A stretch of DNA of 64,000 bases from Beroe forskalii (Eukaryota > Ctenophora > Nuda > Beroida > Beroidae): positions 1-64,000 of the forward strand of contig WFMF01000161.1 in NCBI GenBank assembly GCA_011033025.1, written 5' to 3'. A program made the translations under genes and the position numbers. The notes under the pieces were generated by a model. It was given only the letters and a program-made list of their open reading frames with translations, did no database searches and was not told the DNA's origin. Of the stretch, positions 10,701 to 22,337 are shown piece after piece. The stretch's first letter is position 1; each line of letters begins with the position of its first letter.

Positions 10701-13365
10701 GATGTATTTACTTTAATCTAATTGGTGGCTGAGAGAATTTTCTAAGTTTCTACTGACATTTTAACATTCGATTAGCTGCTGGAAATGTATAAAGTATAAA
10801 ATACTGTGGGTATGATATGAATTGATACACAACATAATACAAGCGTCTCCAAGTACATTTGACTTTATACACACAATACGTACATTACACATTTTATTGG
10901 GGTTCTCTTAGGTCAATGTTAGTGTACGAAGCAGCAAGGGGCAATCTCCTACACACTGTTTCGAAGTTACGTTCCAAGAAACCCAAGAAAAAGGAAGGGG
11001 ATAACATCACCACCACCACAACGAGTACTAACGAGAACTCTTCAACTAACAACAAAACTAACAACACGACTAACAACACGACTAACAACAAAACTAACAA
11101 CACAAACGAGGAAAGGGAGCGGTCAGGGCACTTGTTTGTGGAGGAAGGTGCAACTAAGTACTTCAGAAGACTTGATTTTACCCCGGACGGTGCTTTTCTC
11201 ATTGTACCAGGTATACAATATACACCAGTGTACATATTAGATAGAATTATATGGGATTTGAAATCAAGTATTTGGCGATTAACAAAATTTGCCAAAAATT
11301 TGCGTTATGCATAGCCACACTTAGCTCTGTTTGATAATCCTGCCTTGCTCCAGAGTGTTGAATCTGAAATCCCCTTCTTTTCAGCTGGTCAAGCATCGAG
11401 TACAGAAGATGTCAGCAATGTTACATTCTTATTTTCCCGCGCAAATTTGAAAAAGCCAGTCGTGTTTGAAGTGGAATATCTATACCGACATTTTATCGGA
11501 TTTCGAAGCTCATCCTCGGTAACACAAACAAATATTCATTGTTGCAAAGAGTTTGAATAAACAGTAAATTTTCAGGCCAGTTTGTCACTTACCTGGACCC
11601 CAGAAACCCGTGTGTGCTATCAGATGTTGCCCTGTTTTATATGAATACAGAGACAAAGAATCCAAAAAACCTGTCAGGTAGCGGAGATTAAATGGAAGAT
11701 TGATGCTCATTGATTAAGTGATTATTGATTGCTGGATTTCATCGGATTGATTTCACACCCAACTTCGCCTTCGTATATTGCTTCCTACAATCAATTATGT
11801 AGATTATTCCTTATAATTGTATTTCGTTATTTCAATTCTACTGTGTTTCAGTTTACCGTACAGAATGGTGTACGCCGTAGCTTCCTTGAGTGAAGTGTTC
11901 CTGTACGATACCGAACAGTTTTCCCCTTTTTGCACAGTTTCAGACATCCACTACGCTTGTATAACGGACCTTGCATGGTATGTACATTCTCAAGTGTACT
12001 GTGTATTGTTATTACATTGTGGTTAGTTTGGTATGTGTGTGTTTCCCGATCAGCGATCCCGGTTTCTAATAATATCATGGTTTGCGCGTGTATATTAAAT
12101 TCCGTTTCCTATCTAATTACTAAACTAATTACTGTGTTGATATTGCACCAAATAAAGTCTGTATTTCGTTTATCCTTCATGCAAAGACAACAATTGTTAG
12201 TCATTTCTGGTAAAATTTCTGTGGTGAGTGTTTTGGTCAATTTCCTTTGGGTGAAATTTGTAAATATCACTCACACATATTTATGCTTATCTTGAGTCTA
12301 CCAGAAACTCTAAATTGAGCAACAATTGCGATTCGATCGCCCGGAATGTGAAATTATCAAAATAGTTTTGGCGCGAAATCTAAAGTAGCCATCTTTACCA
12401 TGTCTTGTATGTATGGCGCGATGGCAATTTAATGATTGTCTTAGCGCATAAATACATTTTACGCGCGGCGCGCGCGCACGTATCACTGCGCTGCTGTATG
12501 TTTGCACTTGAGGATGATGGTTAAAATTGATTCGCGATGGCACTGACAGTTATCATTGCCCATTGGGTGGGGCAAGAAGATTTGGAGGAAAACTTAGCGA
12601 TAAAAGAGATGTTTGTTGAAGTTTATTTTCACCTTAATCGATAACCTATCCTACGAACAATTCAGGTCGAGTAACGGTCGAGTCCTAACGATTACGTCAT
12701 ACGACGGATTCTGTACGGTGTTAACTTTCGACCAGGACGAGCTCGGTGTACCTTACTCTGCCCAAGCGGCCCAAGTCAACTCTCCACGCCTCCTTCTCAA
12801 ACCAGACTCCCAAACAAAGAAAAAGAAGAAGAAAAGCAGTCCCAAAGCTGCTAAGATGGACCTTACTGCGGATAACGGAGAAGTAACGGGTTCAGTACAG
12901 CCCTCTGAAGCCCTCCTCCCTTCTCCTTCAGAAAGTGATAAGACTGTTCCCTCTGAAATAGCAAAATCTGAACCCAAACCTCAGGGTGGATCTGATTCCG
13001 CTCTGTTAGCTGATCCTGAGGTACCAAAAACAGGACAGCTTACACCAAAATCTAGGACGATTGTGCCAAGTGATGCAAATGGCCGGGCGGTGGCGACCGA
13101 AACTTTTGCCACCCCTGAAAGAGACGGTGACGTTGCTCCGACACCCGCATTGCCTGAAAACAAGCACGTGTCCAGTGTGTCGGAAGCGGACACTGTCAAG
13201 AGAATTACCCCCACCAAAGTTGAGGATGTCTTGAAAAACAGAGGCACTGTTCCGAACATGAGTGTAGTGGACGTTAATGAATCGAGTTCGGACTATCCCA
13301 AGAAACCTGTTCCCGCTCAAACCGTCAAACAGCCTCGCCGGATTGTGCTAACCAAAATCGAGTGA
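7720..13365 (+). CDS. CHAF1B: Chromatin assembly factor 1 subunit B (p60), WD40 protein
   Basis: Subunit of the nuclear CAF-1 complex that deposits H3-H4 on newly replicated DNA. Exons: 7720-7842, 8074-8182, 8365-8391, 8590-8701, 10243-10346, 10504-10601, 10912-11210, 11385-11454, 11576-11677, 11852-11977, 12666-13365. WD repeats are visible as [96 protein letters not shown] and [22 protein letters not shown] disordered Lys/Ser/Pro tail ends in [11 protein letters not shown], like the ASF1-binding B-domain motif of p60. Exon 7 inserts an Asn/Thr repeat. The exon sum is 1870 nt, one too many for an open frame; the excess fits an extra A in the A4 run at 10524-10527. The exon 3 donor reads ATGAGT and the exon 8 donor is GC. 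The product would be about 622 aa, longer than the vertebrate protein through exon 7 and the tail. Confidence 0.93.
8885..8935. repeat. 18-bp tandem repeat in CHAF1B intron 4
   Basis: The unit tttctagatacgta is repeated about three times. Confidence 0.8.
9258..9360. repeat. Small repeat carrying a GA/GA-GAA hairpin, CHAF1B intron 4
   Basis: At 9277-9310 an outer stem (atatgcacc with gggcatat, one bulged base) encloses GA, inner stem gcgc, loop gaa, gcgc, GA. The flank agtttttagaccat and aaattctacgctataaaaa recurs at 9726-9785 without the hairpin, so this is a dispersed repeat with and without the hairpin insert. Confidence 0.7.
11017..11112 (+). repeat. In-frame Asn/Thr codon repeat in CHAF1B exon 7
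   Basis: A run of acc/aca/act and aac codons encodes [15 protein letters not shown] and related Asn-Thr repeats in a surface loop between WD repeats. Units of actaacaacacg and actaacaacaaa suggest expansion by slippage. Confidence 0.85.
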
Positions 13366-13888
13366 ATTTAGTATTATATTGTATGAATGTTAATGGTTTA
13401 AACAATATCTAATATCAAACTCAATTTTCTGATTTGTTATTAAATGGAAATCGATGAATCCTTAGATTAAAAGAACAGTAGACCCTGAATTTTGTCAGGC
13501 CATGAACCGAACATTTTAATTTATTTCCATTATTCTCGATGACCCTTTCAGAAATTGTTTTCGTTGTTTAAGTTTAGCAGAATTGTAATTGGTTTGAATT
13601 CATGACAGCGCTATTATACGTTTCTTTGTTTATGGAATTTTCTAAAATTCTATTTTCTGAAATTTTATCTTGATAATACTGACGAATTTCAGAATCGACG
13701 GCATCATATGAATTTCTACTTCTCAGTTTTCCAATGTTTTGTGGTGCAATTCTCAGGAATGTGCAATTCTGACTTATAGTAGAACACTCACAGTCACAAT
13801 AATTGTTCGTCTGTGAGTACTGAAAACTGAACAAATGGAATTTTTAGTCCATTCAGGTGTATTTTAGTACTTTAATTTTCAGCGTCAT

Positions 13889-14003
13889 TAAGAGGGATAT
13901 TTATGTGGAGGACAAATTTGGTGTTGAAAATTTTGGTTGTGTGGAAATGTGGCGATTTTCCCGAAAAATCCCCAAATTACCCCCTCCATAAATATCCCTA
14001 GTA
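13889..14003. mobile_element. MITE with gagggatatttatgtgga inverted ends (copy A)
   Basis: Ends gagggatatttatgtggag and cctccataaatatccct are inverted repeats about 115 bp apart. The interior (acaaatttggtg, gattttcccgaaaaatcccc) is related to the element at 58360-58550. Copy B carries the same insertion at about 23568-23668, so it predates the segmental duplication. Confidence 0.75.
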
Positions 14004-15980
14004 AGGTGTTGCAAAAGTATGAAGGCTCACATGTAATATGGCAGGCTGTCTGTTGTGACACGCGCTGTTGTGCCACAAAAACTGTTGCTAAAACCATACT
14101 TAGATTAAATGATTTTCTGACGTATATGTGCTCATTATTCAATAAACCTCGTCGAAACATCAGATTCAAAAGAGTTGTAAAATTGCCCTCTAATGAGGCA
14201 AGTTTGGCGCAAAAGCCCATACCCAAACAGTTTTCCATAAAAACCATGCTTCCCACCTTGACCTTTCTCGAGTTTGATCTCTTATTTATCTCTATTTATT
14301 GCCCTTTTTACTTCCCTTAAACCTTTCGGGTTATAAAGTTTTGTTTTGAGGCTCTAGGTTTTTAGGTCACCTGTTTCTATTATCTATCTCAAGTGGTGGG
14401 GACCATTATGCTCCTTACCTTCTAACTGATGAGCACATGGAGCAGTATTGCAGTAATATATTGATATATCTTTAAACTTCAGACCTACTGAAATAGTGAA
14501 TAATAGCTCTTTAGCAGAGTGTTATTAAAGGTGGTAGATTTATGACAATAGAGGAAGTAAGGAATGGAATGGACATGGATGTAATTCATACTTCATGTTT
14601 AACTTGAATGATGATATTGAATTCAATTTTCTTAATCAACCAAGATTATCAATTTTATCATTGAATTAATATATCTGGTAAAAATTTAAATGATATCAAC
14701 AAATTCGAATTTGAAAGTTTGAAATTGAAACTAGTCTAAAAACTAGTCTAAAACTTGCAGATCAAAGTTCGACATCGACGTTGAGGATTCAGGTGCTTGC
14801 GGCGCGTCAATTCTCTCAAGGATTCTTTAGATTTTCAACATCAGAAAAAATTAAAATTTTAAAGTTTCAATGAAATTATGGAAAACTCGATTTTAAACGT
14901 TTTTTTAATTCAAATAATAAGAAAATTATTTTGATGAATTCCCGTGCCGCGCCGCGCGCAGCTACGTTGCTAGATAGCTTGCCACGCCGCGCAACAAAAT
15001 TGAAACGTTCAAGCTCGATTGCGTGCGGAGTATCAAATTTCTATAGCAACGTCTTCGCGAAACCACTGTATTTTCAGTATCGTCTTTCCAAAAACTGTTT
15101 GTCATGGCATGTCCCGTCAAGCTCCTTTATTTTATCCGCATAAATTTTCCTGTTTTCACGATGCATGTTTTGTTTGGTAAAACATAGTAAGTTGAACAAT
15201 AATTAGTTGAAAAAAGTTTTATCTGATGATTTTTGCCGAATTGTGTGAGTTTTGATACTCACTTCTCAAGTTCCTACGTACCTTTTCATGTGTGAATGAG
15301 TTATCATAGAGTTAGTATGTATTCATTATTTAACTGTAGAGCAGGTATCACTGTCGCCACTGTACTCACCGGTAAATTAGAAGTTCAGAGGTTCTAGCTA
15401 TCTATATACCTTGTCATGACACCTGTTGTCCTATGAGGCTACAGTATGATTAGTGATTGTATAATCATTTAATGATACCTACAACAAAGCGATTGTCCTG
15501 TATTTGACCAATATCCATACTCGAGTGAAGAAACAGCAGCAGGGCTTTGTTTAAGATATATTTGCTAATTTCCCTTATCTTGTATACATCAAGGGTCATA
15601 CTTTAATTTACTGGCTACCTAAATATGAGGAGTTAACCAACCACGGTTGATATTATAATTATTCATTCAAACTGTTGGTGCATACAATCTTCAAACTTTT
15701 ATTATTATCTATTTTCCAAACTTTTAATTGGGGTTTAGGGCTAGGTCTGTCATTGCAGGCCCTACATGGTAGCATTTAGTTTGACCATGTGAAATCTACT
15801 CTATTTTATTCTAATTTAGGATATAATCGAAAATTATTCCAACAGAAATATATCATGATGCTCCTTGTTGATTATTTAGTTTTGCATTCAGTAGATTCAT
15901 TCTTGACCCCGGTTTGCCAGAGAATGAGCAACCTATAAAAGGTTCTGTGACCAAGTGAGGTTTGCTGTTGGTGTTCCGTG

Positions 15981-16097
15981 AGCTGAGCGGAATCTGAGCT
16001 GGAAGGAATCTGAGCTGAATGGAATCTGAGCTGAATCATGGAATCTGAGCTGAATGGAATCTGAGCTGAAAAGAATCTGAGCTGAAAGGAATCTGGG
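15981..16097. repeat. 15-bp VNTR (ggaatctgagctgaa)
   Basis: About seven copies here against two in duplicate B (25730-25756), so the array changed length after the duplication. Confidence 0.85.
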
Positions 16098-16464
16098 GTT
16101 TACACCTAATAAACTGTATTTGATGATTCACTCAACTTACACATTCATCCAACTTACAGTGCGTATAGTTCATGTAGTCATGCAATGTCTGATACGTTGG
16201 TCGTAGGACTTTTGAGGCTCCTCAACCCAGCATTCTAAAACCTTTGCAATCTTCTTGTTACTTACTCTCTAGTTGATAATTACAGTAACTGTTACCTAAC
16301 GGCTTTTTTGTCCTTATATCGATTTTTAAAATAACCATAAAATAAACATAGAATAAACATTAAATAGTTTGTTTTCCAATTCACTGAAATGCCATAAATT
16401 TCTGTGAATTCGTGATGCTATGAAAATTATGAATCGCATATTTTCTAAGAGTGTAATTAACTAT

Positions 16465-17445
16465 TTAAGACGAATCACACGTATTCGCATCCATACCTGC
16501 TTCATATTTGACGCATATAGCAGAAATGTCGCACCAGAAGTTCGGGCAAGCATCAAAGGTGCAGGATTTCCTGTCCTGCACATCGAGTGTCCCGTCCTGG
16601 TTTATCTCAGGGACAGTGTAAGTTGGGTTCCACAACCTCACCACACAAGCTTTCATAACCCACGCATCATCCCGACAAGTGAGGGTCGTAGTACTGTGTA
16701 AGTAATTAAGGATCACGACTTCTGTTGTGACTGCTGGTGTGCGTCTCCTGCAAACTGCCTTACTCTGAAAGGTACGGTTTGTTAATATCGTTGCTAGTGA
16801 GTTTTGTTTTGTGTAGGTTGTAGACTAGGTTTTCAAATTTAGTTAATTTCTCAGTTTCAGAAATTTATTTCTTGATTTCACTATAGGGGTGGGGGGTCTC
16901 ACTGTCCCAATTGTCCCAAACTCAAGAAAAAGTAAAATTGGGACAGTGACAATTGGGACAGTGACACTCCCCCACTATACATTTTCTTGCTACTATCACT
17001 CTGATCGCAACATATTTTCCGTTAAACAAACCTGAGCAACATGAATAGCGTCAGACCCTTGGACCCGGCACTCGTTATTAACAATGAGGAGACCGTCAGT
17101 TCGGTATTCAGCTGCGGGTAACCCTCGGTCTGTGCCTCGGTACAAAGTACAGGAGGCAATGTAATGTGTTGCAGGCGGACATGCTGCCCCTTCTAAGACA
17201 TCGTCATCTGTAGAAGGTTTCCAAAGTTTACTGTTTTATCCGTTAACGTTTATTTTTAAACCTCAATTAAGCAGTGAAAGCTAAGTAAAGGGATTGAATA
17301 ATTAATCCATTTCGTAGCTATGAAGGACTTGTAACTTTTTACCTAAGTACTTACTTCTCACGACGTTGCTGTAAACTATGAGGTCCTCAGCTGCCAAGCA
17401 TCCCATCCCAATTATACTCAGCAGCAACAGGAACCATGTTGCCAT
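16465..17445 (-). CDS. Secreted cysteine-rich protein, copy A
   Basis: Three exons in phase: 17445-17355, 17207-17032 and 16764-16465, giving 567 nt and 188 aa. Exon 1 is a classical signal peptide (MATWFLLLLSIIGMGCLAA, then EDLIVYSN). The mature part has at least eight cysteines, including VCRRRTPAV, LTCRDDAWVMKACVVRLW and SCTFDACPNFWCDISAICVKY. The last segment weakly recalls the C-terminal half of a rhamnose-binding (SUEL-type) lectin domain, but I would not assign the family. The stop codon TAA lies within TTAA (16465-16468), the exact site where duplicate B took a 5.5-kb transposon. The exon 1 donor is GTAAGT. Both copies are intact. Confidence 0.82.
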
Positions 17446-17763
17446 CCTTTGAACAGTGTCGCGTCAAAAATACCAGGCAACAACTAGCTATCAAATAAAA
17501 CAGCGGAATGAAAATATTCAATGAATTGGTTTGATGATGAGGTTCAAATTAACGTTGCTCACAGCTGATTACAAAGTAGAGAAGTAAGAACTAGGTACTG
17601 AGTTATTTATCTAGATACTGTAACCTAGGGATAGGAATTTTAGGTAGTGGGAAATATGGAAATCGGCTCAATTAAATTCGTCTGAATAAATTGTCATGAC
17701 AAAAGAGTAAAAGTTTAAACTTCTACTTCTTGTAAGTAGTGGTATGATAATAGTTGGAATCGA

Positions 17764-17875
17764 GCTATTGTTCTACTAGCCCCATCGCTAGATACTAACC
17801 CTAAAAACACCACTTTTTTGTGGCGTTTTAGAGGGTTTAGAGCGTCCGGCGAGGCTAGTAGAACAATAGCTCAAC
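17764..17875. mobile_element. MITE with 20-bp inverted ends (copy A)
   Basis: The arms gagctattgttctactagcc and ggctagtagaacaatagctc are perfect inverted repeats; an inner pair (ccacttttttgtgg) forms a second hairpin. Confidence 0.85.
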
Positions 17876-18675
17876 TATTTCAATGTCATTGTCACTCAAG
17901 AGGAAGGAGGTTTTTTAAATTTGTGGAGTAGATCCTATAAATGCAGCAAATTAGAGGGCTATGAAACGTTAAACACGAGAAACCCTCCCTTCTTTTACCA
18001 TTTTATCTAATAGCTTATAGCATATGAGACCGACTTGCATTGTCCATGTCGCGTGCCAGACTATGCTCTTATGGATGATTTGAGATGATCTTGTATCTTT
18101 AATTTAATGTGATTTATAATAGAATAATGTTAGGAAGAAGTACGATTTTATGTGGTGTGTGATAGAAGGCAAGTGTACTTAATTTGTCTACATAATTGCA
18201 ACCCCTTGATCCCCGTTCTTTAGACTTTATATTGTTACAAAATTAGTTAAGATTTGAGGGAGAGCTGATCGAATGAATAGTTCAACAATTCATGTTTTCT
18301 GTGATCATCACCATTAGATCTTAGACTCCTGACTCTATGACTTGCAGTTATTCTTCATAAGATGGTAGCTGATTGTAGATACTCACGTTTAATTTGGTTC
18401 AGTATAATAGGAACCAAATGAAACGTGTGTACCTACCTTCTTTATTATGGCTGTGTAAGGAGTTTCAAGACACCTTTAAGCAATGTTAATACTCATAGAG
18501 GCCTTGAGCAGTACCTTTTAGACTGTAGGTTCGTGGTAAAAAACATGCTTATTTCCAAATATTGATATCATAACTGAGCTGAGGAGCTTGTTATCCTATG
18601 AGAAGCTAATAGATTTATGTGATTGAGGAATTAGGGACTTAGTATGTCCTTAGAGCTAGCTTACACTAGTCTCGG
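17876..18675. other. Intergenic upstream of the acidic-protein gene, copy A
   Basis: AT-rich, alignable to 32961-33778. Likely holds the promoter of the downstream + strand gene; I see no firm motif. Confidence 0.4.
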
Positions 18676-19326
18676 ATGGACCTGGAAACCCTGAACAGTG
18701 AAATTGGAGAGGTGATGACAACAGATGAAGTCCTGGCAACACCACGAGATCAGGCAGAAGGGACGGAAACCAACGGACGGTCGCTAACACCCGGGACGGA
18801 AGGACGGCTGCTAACGTCCAGCAGTGACGATCGTATAACCTTCTCATCGGGGAGCGAAGGACTGGTTGGGTCCGGGGATTTCCACGAAGTTCAGATAACT
18901 GAAATCCTTCAAAACCAGGCTGATGAAATAGAGGTCCTGGCTCAGCTGTTCAAAGACCAGCATTCCGAGCATATGCGACAGCAGTCTGACGGACTACCAC
19001 GTGACTTTACTGACAGACTGCTGATCAGGGCGGCTAATCAGCAACAAGCCAGAGAGTCATTCGAGTCACTGCGCAATCAAGTGATTCTGATGCGGGAACA
19101 GGAGTTGAGGGAAGAGGAGGGAGAGAGTGGGGAGGGAGTGAGTGGGAACAGTGGGAGTGGGCACAGTGGGAGTTGGCGGTGTAGTGATATGGAGTGCTCT
19201 GCTACGTTTGCGGAACACGATCATTCCCAACCCTTCCCTGACGGCAAGAGACACATCTTCTTCTGGGATTGCTGTCTCAGTGGAGATAAGGACTTACAGA
19301 AGTGTGATATGTTTGGTTTCGATTAG
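18676..19326 (+). CDS. Acidic single-exon protein with Cys/His-rich C-terminus, copy A
   Basis: 216 aa, no intron. The N-terminal about 70 residues are Ser/Thr/Glu-rich and probably disordered; residues 75-155 (ILQNQADEIEVLAQLF through NQVILMREQELREEEG) look helical or coiled coil. A Gly/Ser linker (SGNSGSGHSGSW) leads to a compact Cys/His block: CSDMECSATFAEHDHSQPF, then FFWDCC and KCDMFGFD, spaced like a small zinc-binding fold and distantly reminiscent of half a CHORD domain. I do not recognise the family. Duplicate B (33779-34441) is identical in protein from about residue 40 to the end despite roughly ten or more base changes, so both copies are translated and under purifying selection. 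Start: first ATG after the upstream stops, shared by both copies. Confidence 0.88.
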   Translation: MDLETLNSEIGEVMTTDEVLATPRDQAEGTETNGRSLTPGTEGRLLTSSSDDRITFSSGSEGLVGSGDFHEVQITEILQNQADEIEVLAQLFKDQHSEHMRQQSDGLPRDFTDRLLIRAANQQQARESFESLRNQVILMREQELREEEGESGEGVSGNSGSGHSGSWRCSDMECSATFAEHDHSQPFPDGKRHIFFWDCCLSGDKDLQKCDMFGFD

Positions 19327-20312
19327 GCGGGATGGGGCCTTAAATTTTATTTTAGAAATCATGATTTTTACGATTTGAATACGTATTTCGTACCTTACTT
19401 AACTTGCAAAATCTTTTAAAATTTCAGAAATAAATTTACAAGATGATGATCCTGTTGCCTATGAATTTTGAAAATTGCATGCTTAATGATCAATTTAATT
19501 TTTAACGAAATGAAATTCCAGAAACTTTTTTGAATCGTTAAAAAATATTATTATGATAAACCTTCTTAATGCGTTATAAATCTATCTGAGTATCCTTGAA
19601 AATTTCATCGTAAAATTAATAAGAGTTTGTTTTGATTTTTTAAATTTTGTGATATATCTACTCGAGTATGTTACATTTTTAACTTTTTACTCCATAAGTC
19701 ACGCAAAAATGCAACTATTTCAGTGGGGGCTAAAATGTTATTATTGACTGAGTTTTTCAAATACAATTTAACATTTTAAGAGTTGCTTACTGATCCTTTG
19801 ATTAACTCCTATCTACACCTTCCCTTCTTCATCTCATTACTTACAATATTTACTGATATCCCAAGTCCACGTTATGCGTTTGGTTATAAAGGAAGGCTCG
19901 GTTGACTCTCGAGAACTCTTTGACCCTGATCTTATATAACCCCATATCTTATATTACCCTTTATACTTCATTCTTTTATTCCTCCATGAGTCTCATTATA
20001 ATTGAGTAATTGAGAATCTATTGCAACACCTTGCCCTCTCTTACTTTCCCTCCAAGCCTCAACAATATCCCTGTACATACTTACATTGCAGTACCTAAGC
20101 ATATATCCCTACGATTGGAATTTGGAACTTCAACCTGGCTCTTTCTAACCTTTCTGCAACTAACCTGACACTTAACCGTAGGGATGTGATAAGTTAGGGT
20201 ATAATATTGTACTAACCTGGAATAACATGTGATAAGTTAGGATATAGTATCTTACTAACAATCAAATTTGAGCCGTAGGGATGTGATAAGTTAGGATATA
20301 GTATGCTACAGA
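19327..20312. other. Intergenic, copy A
   Basis: AT-rich and shared with copy B. At 20178-20305 a repeat containing gtgataagttagg(a/g)tata occurs three times; B has two copies (35296-35378). No gene. Confidence 0.5.
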
Positions 20313-20845
20313 ATGATGTCATCAGAAACCAACTACCAGCTCGTCCAGGACGCTAAGAAGTGCAAGTACTCCCTGATTCCGGCCAGTCTCTCAGTGGAAG
20401 GTCAGTGTGCGAAATTAATGGAAACATCAACATTTGTTAAGGTGCCTATAGGTAATTCAAGTATCTTTGCTCATAGATTGATTTCAATAATTGAAATAAT
20501 GAAATAAATAGGATTTGGTGGAAAAATTCATTATTTTTCACCTTTAATATTCTCTAATAGTAATATTCGTTTAGCAAGTTTTCTTAGTATTGATCATTCA
20601 AATTTCAGTGGCTACAAAATTCACTATGATCGGTACAGCTGGTAAAAATAAGATAAAGTTTGCATATCCCGAAGCAGTTTGTGTATTACAAAAACAGAAA
20701 TTTCAATCGTCGGAAATCCTTGAAACTTTTAGTTCGCATAAGTTGGTACCTACCCCACTTATTGTTCAAGTGTATTACATATTCTTTAATTTATGCTAAT
20801 TAGTTAATTCCATTTCAGAACAAAAAAGTAATTAAGGATCTTTAA
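20313..20845 (+). CDS. Small three-exon gene of unknown function, copy A
   Basis: Exons 20313-20400, 20609-20769 and 20819-20845 join in phase with GT-AG borders and end in a stop after NKKVIKDL; about 91 aa. The product starts MMSSETNYQLVQDAKKCKYS and continues SLIPASLSVEVATKFTMIG. No domain, signal peptide or TM helix recognised. The same model holds in copy B with four or so amino-acid changes. An AG just before the ATG (ctacag) could be an acceptor for an upstream exon, in which case the ATG is internal. Confidence 0.6.
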
Positions 20846-21177
20846 ATTTGATTACTTTATGAACACCACACCAACGCAGGATATCGCATATCCATTCTAG
20901 ACTCTAACCCCGATGCCCCGATATGTAGGTCGGATTTGCTGCACTATGCATCTCGCTGAATTGAATGTTAAATATATTTGATTGAAAGTCTAAACTTGTC
21001 GGCCTTGCAACATTTTGTAGTTAAGTTCAACTCAAGATGTAATTTTATTCATAAAATGCATTGAAAATTCTTGAAGATATTTGTTGAACAATAATGGTTT
21101 TTTATAAATTATTGGCTCGTTCATAGTTCAAGTTTGTTTGTTTCGTGATAGAATTTTCGGTCGTATGAAAGTATACC

Positions 21178-21412
21178 AATGACCCCCTGCTGACCCCCTG
21201 CTGACCCCCTACTGACCCCCTACTGACCCCCTGCTGACCCCCTACTGACCCCCTACTGACCCCCTGGTGAACCCCTACTGACCCCCTGGTGAACCCCTAC
21301 TGACCCCCTGCTGACCCCCTATTGACCCCTGCTGACCCCCCTACTAACCCCCTGGTGAACCCCTGGTGACCCCCTGGTGAACCCCTACTGACCCCTACTG
21401 ACCACTTTCTGA
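21178..21412. repeat. Minisatellite ctgaccccctg/ctgaccccctac
   Basis: About 19 copies of an 11-13-bp C-rich unit with small variants (gaacccctac). It sits just after the end of duplication copy A. Confidence 0.95.
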
Positions 21413-21573
21413 TCATAATTCTAACATATATCATGAATGTTTTAAAAGCATTTAAAATAGCACTCAGCCTTATAATGACGCTTTATTGGTCAATTGCCAC
21501 TCGATCAAGGCACCCTAAACGCACGCTCAAAACATAAACGAGTCAGTTATATTTTTCATGTTCGTTATGTTAT

Positions 21574-22235
21574 TCTGTTATTCAAGTCAGTCAAATAAGT
21601 CAGGACAGTCACGTTAGTCAAGTTATTCAAGTCATTCTGTCAGTTCTGTCAGTCATGTCAGTCATCGATACTGTCAGTCATATCAGTCACATGTCAGTCA
21701 TGTCAGTCATGACTGACATGACTGACATGACTGACATGACTGACATGACTGACATGACTGACATGACTGACATGACTGACATGACTGACATGACTGACAT
21801 GACGACATGACTGACATGACTGACATGACTGACATGACTGACATGACTGACATGATCGACATGACTGACATGACTGACATGACTCGACATGACTGACATG
21901 ACTGACATGACTGACATGACTGACATGACTGACATGACCTGACAGACTGAATGACATGACTGACAGAACTGACTTGAATGACTTGAATAACTTGACTAAC
22001 GTGACTGTCCTGACTTATTTGACTGACATGACTGACATGACTGACATGACTGACATGACTGACATGACTGACATGACTGACATGACTGACATGACTGACA
22101 TGACTGACATGACTGACATGACTGACATGACTGACAGAACTGACATGACTGACAGAACTGACTTGAATGACTTGAATAACTTGACTAACGTGACTGTCCT
22201 GACTTATTTGACTGACTTGAATAACAGAATTTACG
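21574..22235. repeat. Palindromic atgactgac satellite at the duplication junction
   Basis: A 9-bp unit (atgactgac) is repeated dozens of times, with orientation switching near 21710 (gtcatgtcagtcatgactgac). A 65-bp spacer (cttgaatgacttgaataac...) occurs at 21965 and 22153, and inverted at 21580-21650, so the block is a foldback. The long open frames here follow from the 9-bp period and are not genes. Confidence 0.95.
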
Positions 22236-22337
22236 AACCCAGACGAAAAGGGGGGGGACAAATTTTGAAAAAAATTTTTTCCCAAATATCACCCTAGTCA
22301 CTATAGTAGACTATAACCTACCCTACGAACATTCCAG

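Larger units (their letters stand above)
13366..16464. other. CHAF1B 3' flank and intergenic, copy A
   Basis: Mostly AT-rich noncoding sequence shared with copy B (23026-26087). It includes the MITE at 13889-14003, a CpG-rich segment at 14940-15000 (gccgcgccgcgcgc), and a VNTR at 15981-16097. An open frame at 14931-15143 is present in both copies, but differences between copies do not favour synonymous sites, so I do not call a gene. Confidence 0.5.
12640..21165. repeat. Segmental duplication, copy A
   Basis: Sequence from just before the last CHAF1B exon through the small three-exon gene recurs in the same order and orientation at about 22310-36258. The left limit is near ataacctatcctacgaac and the right limit near tgtttcgtgatagaat. 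The alignment is broken only by small indels, VNTR differences and one 5.5-kb transposon in copy B. Confidence 0.95.

Noticed and set aside
13888-14320. ORFs on both strands near 14 kb
   Set aside because: They span a MITE and the 3' flank; frames are not conserved in duplicate B.
14931-15143. 70-codon ORF present in both duplicates (MMNSRAAPRAATLL..; copy B at 24670)
   Set aside because: Differences between copies are mostly amino-acid changing in the N-terminal third, there is no domain, and it starts in a CpG-rich noncoding patch.
21687-22297. Long open frames of repeating MTD, MSV and SHV residues
   Set aside because: They arise from a 9-bp satellite that is a multiple of three and opens several frames on both strands at once.
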